Positions 1-6,760 of a stretch of DNA of 43,682 nt are shown piece by piece. Made by a program: the position numbers and the translations under genes. The notes below the pieces were generated by a model. That model saw only the letters and a program-made list of their open reading frames with translations. It ran no database searches and had not been told where the DNA came from. The number at the start of each line of letters is the position of its first letter. Position 1 is the first letter of the stretch. This DNA is from Pirellulales bacterium. GTDB lineage: Bacteria > Planctomycetota > Planctomycetia > Pirellulales > JADZDJ01. The DNA lies in contig DASRSD010000127.1 in the NCBI GenBank assembly GCA_035656635.1, positions 1 to 43,682 on the forward strand, read 5' to 3'.

Positions 1-64
1 TGGGCGGCGGTAATACAGGCTCGATTAACGTCCACAGTGCATCATCCAAAATTGGTTTCGCCAT
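1..64 (-). CDS. IS5-like transposase, N-terminal fragment (window edge)
   Basis: Only the first 21 codons are in the window. They read MAKPILDDALWTLIEPVLPP on the minus strand, which is the typical opening of IS5-family (DDE) transposases that begin with MAKP-L-D-LW--IEPLLPP. The start is supported by an AGGAGG-type ribosome binding site (AAGGAGGTG) about 6 bases upstream of the ATG. The catalytic DDE domain lies outside the window, so intactness cannot be judged. The stretch up to about position 155, with GAGCGTCTAACAAAATG read on the minus strand, is probably the element's end, but no partner repeat is visible here. Confidence 0.7.
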   Translation of the reverse strand, partial: MAKPILDDALWTLIEPVLPPP

Positions 65-219
65 GACAGCACCTCCTTGTGCTGCTACTACTGTAATTCA
101 CCCAAACAATATGCCCTAGGTCATTTTGTTAGACGCTCTAAGTCAACTTCGTTCGCAGTTGTCAAAGCTAACCAGTAATACTGAGGGCTCGATCCAGATT
201 ATGGCGGACAGTCCCTTGA

Positions 220-1157
220 CTATCCCCCAATCTTTGTACCAGGGTCAGTGAGAGAATCAGGGTTAGTGGTTTGCGTGTGCTGCTGTAGCGCAGGCGTAGC
301 CGGAGCGGAAGCAGCACACGCGGCGGCGAAGGCCGCGGGGGTCTGGTAATCCAACGCACTATGAATACGGCGGTGATTGTAGTCCAAGCGCCAACGATCG
401 ATCACCCACCGTGCCTCGTTCAAGCTCAGGAATAGCTCCCGGTTCAACAGCTCATCGCGGAGCTTGCCGTTGAAGCTCTCCACGTAACCGTTCTCCCAAG
501 GACTGCCCTTGGCAATGAACAGGGTCTTCACATCGGCCTGAGCCAGCCATCTTCGAACGGCTTGAGCCACAAACTCCGGTCCGTTGTCACTCCGCAAATG
601 TTCCGGCCGACCACGCACTGCGAACAGATACTGCAAATTCTCGACCACATTCTGGGCCGTGAAGGAGCGTGACGCCTCCAAGGCCAAGCACTCTCGGGTG
701 TACTCGTCGATCACCGCCAAGAACTTCAACTGGCGGCCATCTTCCGTGCGATCCACCAGGAAATCGTACGACCAGACGTGATTGATCCGCTGGGATCGGT
801 GTCGAATACAGCTGTTCTCACTGCTGCCAGGTAACCGGCGTCGACGATGCTGCTTGCTCGGCACTTGAAAGGACTCCTGTTTCCACAGTCGATGAATTCG
901 TTTGTGGTTCACTTGCCACCCATTGGCTAACAACAGTTCATGAATGCGAGGGCAACCGAAACGCGGACGTTGTCCCGTCAAACGACGCATGACACCCAGA
1001 AGTTGCGGCTCGTCTTCCGCTCGGCGAGCCTGGTAACGTTGCGTGCCGCGGGGTTGACGCAGCACCCGGCAGGCTCTTCGCTCAGAAACCGATTTGGCCC
1101 CAAACGACGACGGACCTCAGTCACCATCCGTCTGCGTCGTTCGGGGCTCACCAGTTT
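220..1157 (-). pseudogene. IS3-family transposase OrfB (DDE), frameshifted
   Basis: This is the catalytic integrase-core half of the IS3 transposase. The normal N-terminus (KLVSPERRRRMVTEVRRRLG) lies in the -1 frame relative to OrfA, but the rest (KSVSERRACRVLRQPRGTQR onward) lies one further frame away. The break is at the four-base run CCCC at 1098-1101 (GGGG on the coding strand). One extra G would restore RRRLGAKSVSERRACR. Downstream the rve domain is complete: WSYDFLVDRTEDGR (first Asp), LRSDNGPEF (second Asp) and WENGYVESFNGKLRDE (Glu). The longest unbroken piece starts at a GTG at 1065 and has 281 residues. It could be a real inactivating deletion or a homopolymer sequencing error. Confidence 0.8.
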
Positions 1158-1426
1158 GGGCGGGCGGCCTCCCGCAGAATCTCCATGTCCAAGGCCTGGT
1201 TCGCCACCAACTTCTTCAACCGCGCATTCTCCTGCTGGAGAGCTTTCATCTCCTTGGCCATCGTCGGTGCCATCCCGCCGTACTTCTGCCGCCAACGATA
1301 ATAGGTCTGCTCCGTGATCTCCAACAGCTTGCAAACTTCAGGAACCTTCCGCTGTTTGCCCAGCTCCACGTCCGCTCGACGTAATTTGGCAATAATCTGC
1401 TCCACACTGTGACGCTGCTGCTTCAT
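1148..1426 (-). CDS. IS3-family transposase OrfA
   Basis: This 92-residue protein is the DNA-binding half of the IS3 transposase. Residues 1-50 form the helix-turn-helix (SVEQIIAKLRRADVE, then CKLLEITEQTYYRWRQKYGG, the classic E-TYYRW-KYGG signature). A leucine-zipper-like helix follows (residues 55-85: MKALQQENARLKKLVANQAL) and the usual end DMEILREAARPNW. The reading frame for OrfB overlaps its end in the -1 frame (PPKLVSPERRRRMV), as in the IS407-like group, where a fused OrfAB is made by programmed frameshifting. OrfA itself looks intact. Confidence 0.9.
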   Translation of the reverse strand: MKQQRHSVEQIIAKLRRADVELGKQRKVPEVCKLLEITEQTYYRWRQKYGGMAPTMAKEMKALQQENARLKKLVANQALDMEILREAARPNW

Positions 1427-1545
1427 AAAAGAATCCTTTCCGGGCGACTTGGCCCGTCAGGATTCTCTCACAACCTCTGGCTCAATTTTAGGGGAGATGG
1501 TCAGAGATGGTCAATTGAAATGTACTCGCAAACAAGGGGAAACAC

Positions 1546-2895
1546 ATGGCAAGCATCTCTCAATTGAAGGGCGGTTTTAAGATCATCCAGTTCATCAATG
1601 GGGCTGGAAAGCGCAAATCCTTGCGGCTTGGAAAACTTTCCATGCAAGATGCGGAAATGATTCGCACCAAGATTGCCGAGTTGAACATAGCCAAAATCGC
1701 GGGAACGGACCTAAAGGTGGAAACCGCACGCTGGCTTGCCGACCGTCCCGACACGTTCTACACGAAGCTGGTCGCGGTCGGATTGGCTGCACCGCGTATC
1801 TCGGAACTGGACCCGGAGCCAATTGAAGCGCCGTTGATTTCAAAATTTATGGACGATTACATCGCTAAGCGTGGCGACGTGAAGCCCGCTACGAAAGAGA
1901 TTTGGGGGCAAGGCAAACGGGGCTTGGTTGATTTCTTGGGCGCTGATAGGCGACTCAATCAAGTCACTGCGGGCGATGCGCAAGATTACAAAAGCAAAAT
2001 GCTAAGGGATGGTCTAGCACCGTACACGATCAGTAAACGATTGCAGTTTGCCAACAAGATTTTCATTTACTCTGTCGATCACGAGCTAATCTCCAAAAAC
2101 CCGTTCGCCAAAGTCAAAATCGTCAAGACAATGGCAGACCGTAAGCACTTTGTCAGCCCACAAGATACTGCCAAACTTTTGGAAGCCGCGCCCGATCAAG
2201 ATTGGCGAATGATAATTGCCCTGGCGCGATTGGCGGGCCTCAGAACGCCAAGCGAAGTTCTTTCCATCAAATGGAGCCATATTGACTGGGTCGAAAAAAT
2301 CGTCACGGTCCCGAGTCCTAAAACAGAACACCATGCCGGCAAAGCATCTCGCATCATTCCGTTGTTCCCGGAGCTGCGAGCCGAATTCGCGCGGGCGCTT
2401 GAGGTGGACCCTCAATCCGAGTATTTGGTTGACAATCCAAAATTTCGCAGAGGGTCGATTGGTCTCCACGGATGGCGAAATTGCAATTTGCGAACGACAT
2501 TCCAAAGGATCGTCAAACGAGCAGGCTTGAAGCCGTGGCCGCGACTGTTCCACAATTTGCGGTCGAGCCGTCAAACCGAACTGGCTGAGAATTTTCCGCC
2601 CCACGTCGTTTGCGCTTGGTTAGGCAACTCGCCCAAAATTGCAGATAAGCACTACAACCAAGTCACTCCCGATCACTTCGCACGGGCAATTGGCAAATCT
2701 GGACAATCTGGGTTTGAAGAAGCGCTGCAAAAAGCGCTGCAGTCAGGAACGATTTCGGGTAGTACGGCGTCTCACCCCGTCACACGAAGTGTTGAATTTC
2801 CCGAAGGAAACGAAAATCGCCTGAACAGTAAAACTCAAAAACGGAGAGGATGGGATTCGAACCCATGGTGGGCTGTGACACCCACACCGATTTAG
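1546..2895 (+). CDS. Tyrosine-type site-specific integrase of a tRNA-targeted island
   Basis: A 449-residue phage/ICE-like integrase. Residues 1-90 resemble an arm-type DNA-binding region, about 95-190 a SAM-like core-binding domain (FMDDYIAKRG ... KNPFAKV), and about 205-380 the catalytic domain. Expected catalytic residues are visible: Arg233 (GLRTPSEVLS), Lys259, His346 and Arg349 (FHNLRSSR) and the nucleophile Tyr370 (DKHYNQV). The usual LGH histidine is Asn361 (WLGNSP), a substitution seen in some integrases. The ATG follows an AAGGGGAAA purine stretch. The C-terminal 17 or so residues (RRGWDSNPWW...) are encoded by the antisense strand of the adjacent tRNA-Ser and are unlikely to be important. 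Together with the tRNA this marks an integration junction. Confidence 0.92.
   Translation: MASISQLKGGFKIIQFINGAGKRKSLRLGKLSMQDAEMIRTKIAELNIAKIAGTDLKVETARWLADRPDTFYTKLVAVGLAAPRISELDPEPIEAPLISKFMDDYIAKRGDVKPATKEIWGQGKRGLVDFLGADRRLNQVTAGDAQDYKSKMLRDGLAPYTISKRLQFANKIFIYSVDHELISKNPFAKVKIVKTMADRKHFVSPQDTAKLLEAAPDQDWRMIIALARLAGLRTPSEVLSIKWSHIDWVEKIVTVPSPKTEHHAGKASRIIPLFPELRAEFARALEVDPQSEYLVDNPKFRRGSIGLHGWRNCNLRTTFQRIVKRAGLKPWPRLFHNLRSSRQTELAENFPPHVVCAWLGNSPKIADKHYNQVTPDHFARAIGKSGQSGFEEALQKALQSGTISGSTASHPVTRSVEFPEGNENRLNSKTQKRRGWDSNPWWAVTPTPI
2842..2884. other. Probable attachment-site region (tRNA 3' half)
   Basis: The 3' half of the tRNA-Ser gene (T-arm and acceptor stem) lies directly against the integrase gene, whose reading frame runs into it. 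Integrases of this class commonly recombine inside the tRNA 3' end. I found no second copy of the T-arm/acceptor block in positions 1-1545, so the other att copy should lie left of the window. The core itself cannot be defined from one copy. Confidence 0.45.
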
Positions 2896-2930
2896 CAAAC
2901 CGGCGCTTTCGACCACTCAGCCACCTCTCC
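2842..2930 (-). tRNA. tRNA-Ser (anticodon GCU)
   Basis: Read on the minus strand, the 89-nt gene has the acceptor stem GGAGAGG/CCTCTCC, D-arm GTGGCTGAGTGGTCGAAAGC, anticodon stem-loop CCGGT-TTGCTAA-ATCGG with anticodon GCT, a long variable arm (TGTGGGTGTCACAGCCCACC) typical of serine tRNA, and a T-arm with GGTTCGAATCC. The discriminator base is G and the CCA tail is not encoded. The 3' end faces the integrase gene, the usual geometry for a tRNA used as attachment site. Confidence 0.97.
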
Positions 2931-3136
2931 AGCGATGGCAAACCATTCCGAACGCCAGTGGCGTCGCACAACATGTCGTGCTTCGCCGCTGCAATCATTG
3001 CATCCAGGCAACTCTGAATTGAATTGGCAACCTTCGGTGAACCGGCGTCATACTGTGCGACGCCACCGGACCGTCATTCTATGAATTCCACGGCCAACCG
3101 CAAGGTTCATTCCGTGCCACACGGCGCCGCGGTCCG

Positions 3137-4378
3137 TCACTTGGAGGAGTTGGGCTCGTAGGGTGCCGGCTCGGTGGAAATATCCCACTCGGTTATCGTT
3201 CCTTCCGTGGTCGAATCTGTTCCGACGATAGGAATAACCCATTGCCTATCCTTGTCGTTGGGCGTAACGATAATCGTGTTGCTGTCGGACCTGTTTGCAA
3301 GCTTTCCTTCTGGGTTGGTACGGTCAATATATCGAACCGTGTATTTAGCAGTCACCGCAAGCTTTTTATCCGTGGGATTGTTCAGCACCGCGATAATTTG
3401 GCCGGCGTTCGAACTGGTATGGTTAAATTTATTCGATTCGCTTTTACCATCAGCTTTTACTTGCTCTTTGGAAGATCGCTCGGAGTGATGCGTATCTTTA
3501 TCGTGTTCGGCATAGCCCGGCGCGCCGTACCCGTTTCCATATCCTGGCGCATAGGGCGCTCCCGCATATCCGTAGCCATAACCATAGCCGGTTCCCACTT
3601 GGGCGTGCTCATTCACGGAATCGCTTTTTGATTCGGTCTTCCTGTCGTGATTATCGTTGTACTTCTTTTCCAGGCGCTCCAAGGACCAATCGCCCTGATT
3701 GAATTTGAAACTCACCAACTGAACGAGCACCGGCTTGTGTAAGTCTTTGTCTTCAACGGACACTTCAAATTCGCCCCCCGGAGGCAAGCCTGGGCTGCGC
3801 TCTTTCAACTGGTGTGTTTTCCCGTCGTTGGTTTCCACGTCGTACTTAAGCATCGAGGTCATCAATTGCTGTCCGCCGGGGCTGAAATATTTGGAGTCGC
3901 CGGAGGCAACTTCGACCCGCCAAGTATTAGCTTTCGGATCGCGCAATTGATCAATCTCTGCCTCCTCCCCGATGCCATTCTTATAACTTGTGACCCACAC
4001 CTTGATGGGCTGCTTGGAGTTGTTCAGAAACCGGACGCGGCCGTTCAGTTTTGCCTGTGCCTCCACAGCGCTGTCCCAGAGGTGCGTCTTGCGGTTGAAG
4101 GTTAACTTGTCGTCATTCATCCGCACTTCGGTAATATCGCGGCCGGGCTTGTATTCACTCGGGACAGAGCCTTTTCCGTAACTGACCTTCACGACGCTCG
4201 AATCGATGTAAATCACGGACCCCGTCGTTTCCTGACCGCGCAAAATGAACTTTGCGTCCCCATTGAAATTACGCAGGTCAACCGCCGCAAGTCTGGAAGC
4301 AGCAACGAATAGAACCGCCGCCGCCAAGGTAGCGGAAACCACACCACGTCGATAGGAAACGTCATCGCGAGTTGACAT
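3137..4378 (-). CDS. Secreted protein of unknown function with Gly/Tyr-rich linker
   Basis: I do not recognise the family. The chosen ATG at 4378 has a GGAG site 10-13 bases upstream and gives 413 residues starting with a signal-peptide-like segment (MSTRDDVSYRRGVVSATLAA, then a hydrophobic stretch ending ASRLAAVDL). A longer in-frame ATG at 4600 adds 74 residues without signal character and touches the tsaD stop. A mid-protein Gly/Tyr/Pro-rich stretch (GTGYGYGYGYAGAPYAPGYG) separates two folded-looking regions. The first has several beta-like segments (for example VRFLNNSKQPIKVWVTSYKN); the second (AGQIIAVLNNPTDKKLAVTA) ends with EWDISTEPAPYEPNSSK. It is probably periplasmic or exported. Confidence 0.75.
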   Translation of the reverse strand: MSTRDDVSYRRGVVSATLAAAVLFVAASRLAAVDLRNFNGDAKFILRGQETTGSVIYIDSSVVKVSYGKGSVPSEYKPGRDITEVRMNDDKLTFNRKTHLWDSAVEAQAKLNGRVRFLNNSKQPIKVWVTSYKNGIGEEAEIDQLRDPKANTWRVEVASGDSKYFSPGGQQLMTSMLKYDVETNDGKTHQLKERSPGLPPGGEFEVSVEDKDLHKPVLVQLVSFKFNQGDWSLERLEKKYNDNHDRKTESKSDSVNEHAQVGTGYGYGYGYAGAPYAPGYGNGYGAPGYAEHDKDTHHSERSSKEQVKADGKSESNKFNHTSSNAGQIIAVLNNPTDKKLAVTAKYTVRYIDRTNPEGKLANRSDSNTIIVTPNDKDRQWVIPIVGTDSTTEGTITEWDISTEPAPYEPNSSK

Positions 4379-4599
4379 CGCACAATCTCCACGGGTTGAT
4401 AGTAAAGAACTGTCTTTTGAACCGGTCTTGGTGCCGCCGAACAGCGGTTCGATTAGGGACCAATGTAGCATACGAATGGGGGGCCAAGCAAGTTTTTGCG
4501 CCCCCGGCAAGTTATCGCAGATTTGCCGCCACGCACGCCGCAAGTTGATCAACTTGGTGGGCATTTTAATCCCCATCGCGGGCTTGGTTTTTCCGTCCA

Positions 4600-5625
4600 T
4601 CAGCGCACCAATCCTGGTTGAATGTCCAAAGTTAGCGGCTCAATTAATCCGGCCTTCAGCCGCTCCCAGGCAATGGCGCCCATTACGGCGTTGTCGGTGC
4701 ACAGCGCGGGCGGAGCAATGTGCAACGTTATGCCAGATTTTCGGCACGCCTCTTGCAGCCGTTCGCGCAAGCGCAGGTTGGCCGCCACGCCGCCCCCCAC
4801 CGCCAAGGTGGTCAGTCCGGTTTTTTCCAAAGCCAGAAGCGATTTATCGACCAAACAATCGACCACCGCTTCTTGAAAACTCGCCGCCAAATCGGCAACA
4901 ACTTGCTCAGTCAAATCCACACGCTCTTCCACCGGCTGCACTGTGCCGGGCGGAAAAATTTGATACCGCACCGCCGTTTTCAACCCGCTAAAGCTAAACG
5001 CCAGCCGATCACGATCCCGCAAAAACGCCCGCGGAAAGGAATATGCGTTGCGGCTTCCCGCGGCGGCGGCTTTCTGGATCGACGGCCCGCCCGGGTAAGG
5101 CAGCCCCAAGAATGTGGCGACTTTATCGAACGCTTCGCCGGCGGCATCGTCGGTAGTGCCTCCCAGGAGCGTGAAATCGATCGCACTGGTGCAGCGATAC
5201 AAACTCGTGTGGCCGCCGCTGACGATCAGGCCCACGCACGGAAACAAGTTCTCCGCGCCCGCCACGCGGCAGGCGTAAATGTGGGCTTGCAAGTGATTGA
5301 CCGCCACCAGCGGCTTGCCGATGGCCACGCACAGCGCCTTGGCCGCGGCCAGCCCCACCAATAGCGAGCCGGCCAAACCCGGCGTGTTGGCCACCGCCAC
5401 GGCATCCAAATCTTGCACGCCAATACCGGCCCGGCGGAGCGTTTCATCAATGACCGGCAGAATTCGCTCCATGTGGGCACGGGAAGCAATCTCCGGCACC
5501 ACGCCGCCGAATCGCCGGTGCAAATCGTCCTGCGACGCCACCACCGACGAAAGCACCGCCAGCGGATCGGCAATCACCGCCGCCGCCGTTTCATCACAAG
5601 TAGTTTCCAGAACAAGAATGGGCAT
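4600..5625 (-). CDS. tsaD: tRNA N6-adenosine threonylcarbamoyltransferase TsaD
   Basis: TsaD (Gcp/YgjD) transfers the threonylcarbamoyl group from TC-AMP to A37 of ANN-decoding tRNAs, acting with TsaB and TsaE in the cytoplasm. The 341-residue protein begins MPILVLETTCDETAAAV, the family start, so the ATG at 5625 is preferred over the ATG at 5688, which lies in repeat-like DNA. Metal ligands His111 and His115 are visible (HLQAHIYA), as are the ASKHA nucleotide-binding elements VSGGHT, GEAFDKV and GGGVAANLRLR, and the late ligand in LCTDNAVMGA. Length is normal. There is no clear ribosome binding site: the G-rich repeat 5630-5680 abuts the start codon. Confidence 0.96.
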   Translation of the reverse strand: MPILVLETTCDETAAAVIADPLAVLSSVVASQDDLHRRFGGVVPEIASRAHMERILPVIDETLRRAGIGVQDLDAVAVANTPGLAGSLLVGLAAAKALCVAIGKPLVAVNHLQAHIYACRVAGAENLFPCVGLIVSGGHTSLYRCTSAIDFTLLGGTTDDAAGEAFDKVATFLGLPYPGGPSIQKAAAAGSRNAYSFPRAFLRDRDRLAFSFSGLKTAVRYQIFPPGTVQPVEERVDLTEQVVADLAASFQEAVVDCLVDKSLLALEKTGLTTLAVGGGVAANLRLRERLQEACRKSGITLHIAPPALCTDNAVMGAIAWERLKAGLIEPLTLDIQPGLVR

Positions 5626-5639
5626 GGCGGTTAGGGTTA

Positions 5640-5656
5640 GGGAGTAGAGGGTAGGG
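5640..5656. repeat. Short dispersed repeat GGGAGTAGAGGGTAGGG (copy 1)
   Basis: A 17-bp string identical to the one at 26116-26132. Here it lies just upstream of tsaD, embedded in a longer purine-rich tract (5630-5680) built from GTAGAGG/TTAGGG-like units. It has no coding role that I can see. Confidence 0.6.
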
Positions 5657-5880
5657 GGGTGGAGAGTAGAGGTTAGAGGGCGGAGCACGGTACGGTTTTT
5701 TCCGATTTTTTATTTTCGCGCCAAAACCGCGCTTGTTTGTCTGGGGCGCAAACTCGCCGGTGCGGCGAATTAGCAGATGGTCATCCGCTTGCTGGTGACA
5801 GAATGCGTCGAGTTTGGGTTCGAGATTAAGCATTTTCGATTGATTGTTGTCGGGAGTGGTTAGTGGTTAGGAGTTAGTGT

Positions 5881-5947
5881 GTGATGGGGTGAGCAGGTGA
5901 GGAGGTGAGTAGGTGAGGAGGTGAGGAGGTGAGCGGGTGAGGAAGGT
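5881..5947. repeat. GGTGAG-type short tandem repeat (copy 1, longest)
   Basis: About eight imperfect units of the type GAGGTGAG / GGTGAGYRGGTGA in tandem, starting GTGATGGGGTGAGCAGGTGA. Related shorter copies lie at 20992-21020 and 21864-21892. It is flanked by GGTTAGTGGTTAGG-type sequence on the left (about 5851-5875) and by the roughly complementary CTAACCACTAGCCACC on the right (about 6005-6020), so the whole block could fold back. No gene is supported between 5626 and 6313 apart from these repeats. Confidence 0.75.
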
Positions 5948-6130
5948 AGTGCACAATTGCAATCAGCCACCAAAACCTCGTCCCTAGTTCCCCAGCTCTA
6001 GCCGCTAACCACTAGCCACCAGTCACTAGCCCCTAGCCACTCGGCTGTTCTGGCCCGCACATTTTACCAAACGAGTGGCCCAATTTTCGGAAGATTTTTT
6101 CGCGGCGAGAACATGGAGATACAGAACGAG

Positions 6131-6161
6131 CAGTTTTTATGAGGAAGCCAGGAAAGCAGGA
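6131..6161. repeat. Half copy of the groES-groEL palindromic element
   Basis: The stretch CAGTTTTTATGAGGAAGCCA plus the following GGAAAGCAGGA matches, with few changes, the left-arm interior of the palindromic element at 24266-24421 (around 24289-24319). The terminal 18-bp repeat is absent here. I read it as a decayed solo arm. Just downstream, CCCCCTGTTTTACTGGGGGG (about 6175-6194) can form a small hairpin. Confidence 0.55.
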
Positions 6162-6313
6162 ACGTTCTTTTAGCCCCCTGTTTTACTGGGGGGTGGCACA
6201 ATTGCAGATAGCCCGACTGTGTCAGTCGGGTGAGGGTGTCTTCTTCGTGCCGGCGAGGGTTTGGGTTAGGGTGCAGTTGCGAATGTGACAAGAAAGCTTT
6301 GAGGTTAGAAGGT

Positions 6314-6496
6314 TTATGCGACCGGGCGCTCTCGCAAGGTTAAGCCAAGGTAGCTTGCAAGTTTCGCAGCATTGGCGAATGAGATCCCCTTGCCAATCTT
6401 GAATCGGTAAATAACAGATTGTCCAAGGCCGGTTTTTTCTCCAACAAGATAATCGCTTTCCGCACGTTTGATTAGTGCGTGGCGGAGTGCGGCATC
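6314..6496 (-). pseudogene. Start-less remnant of a small HTH regulator
   Basis: Reading the minus strand to the TAA at 6314 gives about 61 residues: DAALRHALIKRAESDYLVGE, a middle part KTGLGQSVIYRFKIGKGISF, and the end ANAAKLASYLGLTLRERPVA. This matches the pattern of short Cro/XRE-like HTH proteins (recognition helix with QS-IYRF--GKGIS, then AAKLA-YLGL-L). The frame stays open upstream to about 6607, but that extension (ARALIHCRYNPVKPEAG) does not look like the same protein and holds no ATG, GTG or TTG. The gene therefore seems to have lost its start and promoter. Such proteins are often antitoxins or lone regulators; no partner is visible. Confidence 0.55.
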
Positions 6497-6613
6497 ACTG
6501 GCTGTGGCGGTTCCAGCCTCTGGTTTTACCGGGTTGTAACGGCAATGGATTAGCGCGCGGGCGCAAATTGCCGGGCAGAGTCCAGCGGCTAAATCGAAGC
6601 ACCCTCACCCCGG

Positions 6614-6636
6614 CCCTCTCCCATCAAGGGAGAGGG
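6614..6636. repeat. REP-like hairpin CCCTCTCCC-N5-GGGAGAGGG
   Basis: A perfect 9-bp inverted repeat with a 5-base loop (ATCAA), preceded by ACCCTCACCCCGG. The motif ACCCTCACCCCGGCCCTCTC with this hairpin is a repeat I recognise from intergenic regions of many bacterial genomes. It lies between the HTH remnant and the metalloprotease gene. Confidence 0.65.
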
Positions 6637-6673
6637 AGAAAGAAGAACGCCAGGGGAGCGGTTGGCGGAACTA

Positions 6674-6760
6674 CCGGGCATACCATGCCCGGCTTTGGGA
6701 GAAAGCTTACTGGGCACGGGCCAATTCAGCGGAAAGATGCTCGAGCGCTTTTTGCAGTTG
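6674..6760. repeat. Duplicated 3' end of the S41 protease gene (copy A)
   Basis: 87 bp that differ from 8004-8090 at only about 7 positions. Read on the minus strand it encodes QLQKALEHLSAELARAQ then TAA, a close match to the S41 protease C-terminus QLQKALEYLSTEMARAQ, followed by the same hairpin (here CCGGGCATACCATGCCCGG). No other part of the protease gene is present. The metalloprotease gene runs into it in a different frame. Confidence 0.9.

Larger units (their letters stand above)
217..1503 (-). mobile_element. IS3-family insertion sequence
   Basis: The element holds the two-frame orfA/orfB layout of the IS3 family on the minus strand. Imperfect terminal inverted repeats can be seen. 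The left end starts TGACTATCCCCC at 217. The right end, read on the minus strand from 1503, starts TGACCATCTCCCC. Further in, both ends carry a matching TTG-N2-CCAG-like block (left TTGTACCAG, right TTGAGCCAG). A second copy of the right tip motif (TGACCATCTC) lies directly outside at about 1504-1513. I see no convincing target-site duplication, so the exact ends are uncertain by a few bases. Confidence 0.75.

Noticed and set aside
2780-2998. Minus-strand reading frame of 72 codons across the tRNA
   Set aside because: It is a translation of the tRNA-Ser gene (LERWLSGRKRRFAKS and similar), a common artefact.
3137-4600. Longer start at 4600 for the secreted unknown protein
   Set aside because: The extra 74 residues lack a signal peptide, while the ATG at 4378 has a GGAG site and a signal peptide directly after it.
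5594-5833. Minus-strand open frame of 79 codons upstream of tsaD
   Set aside because: Its second half is G-rich repeat DNA and it has no ribosome binding site; the first half (MLNLEPKLDAFCHQQADDHL) is not recognisable, so I leave it as unproven.
5881-5947. Possible CRISPR array
   Set aside because: Units are 8-15 bp, contiguous and without unique spacers; it is a short tandem repeat.
6064-6291. Minus-strand open frame of 75 codons in the repeat zone
   Set aside because: It covers the decayed palindromic-element arm and a hairpin; no protein-like pattern.
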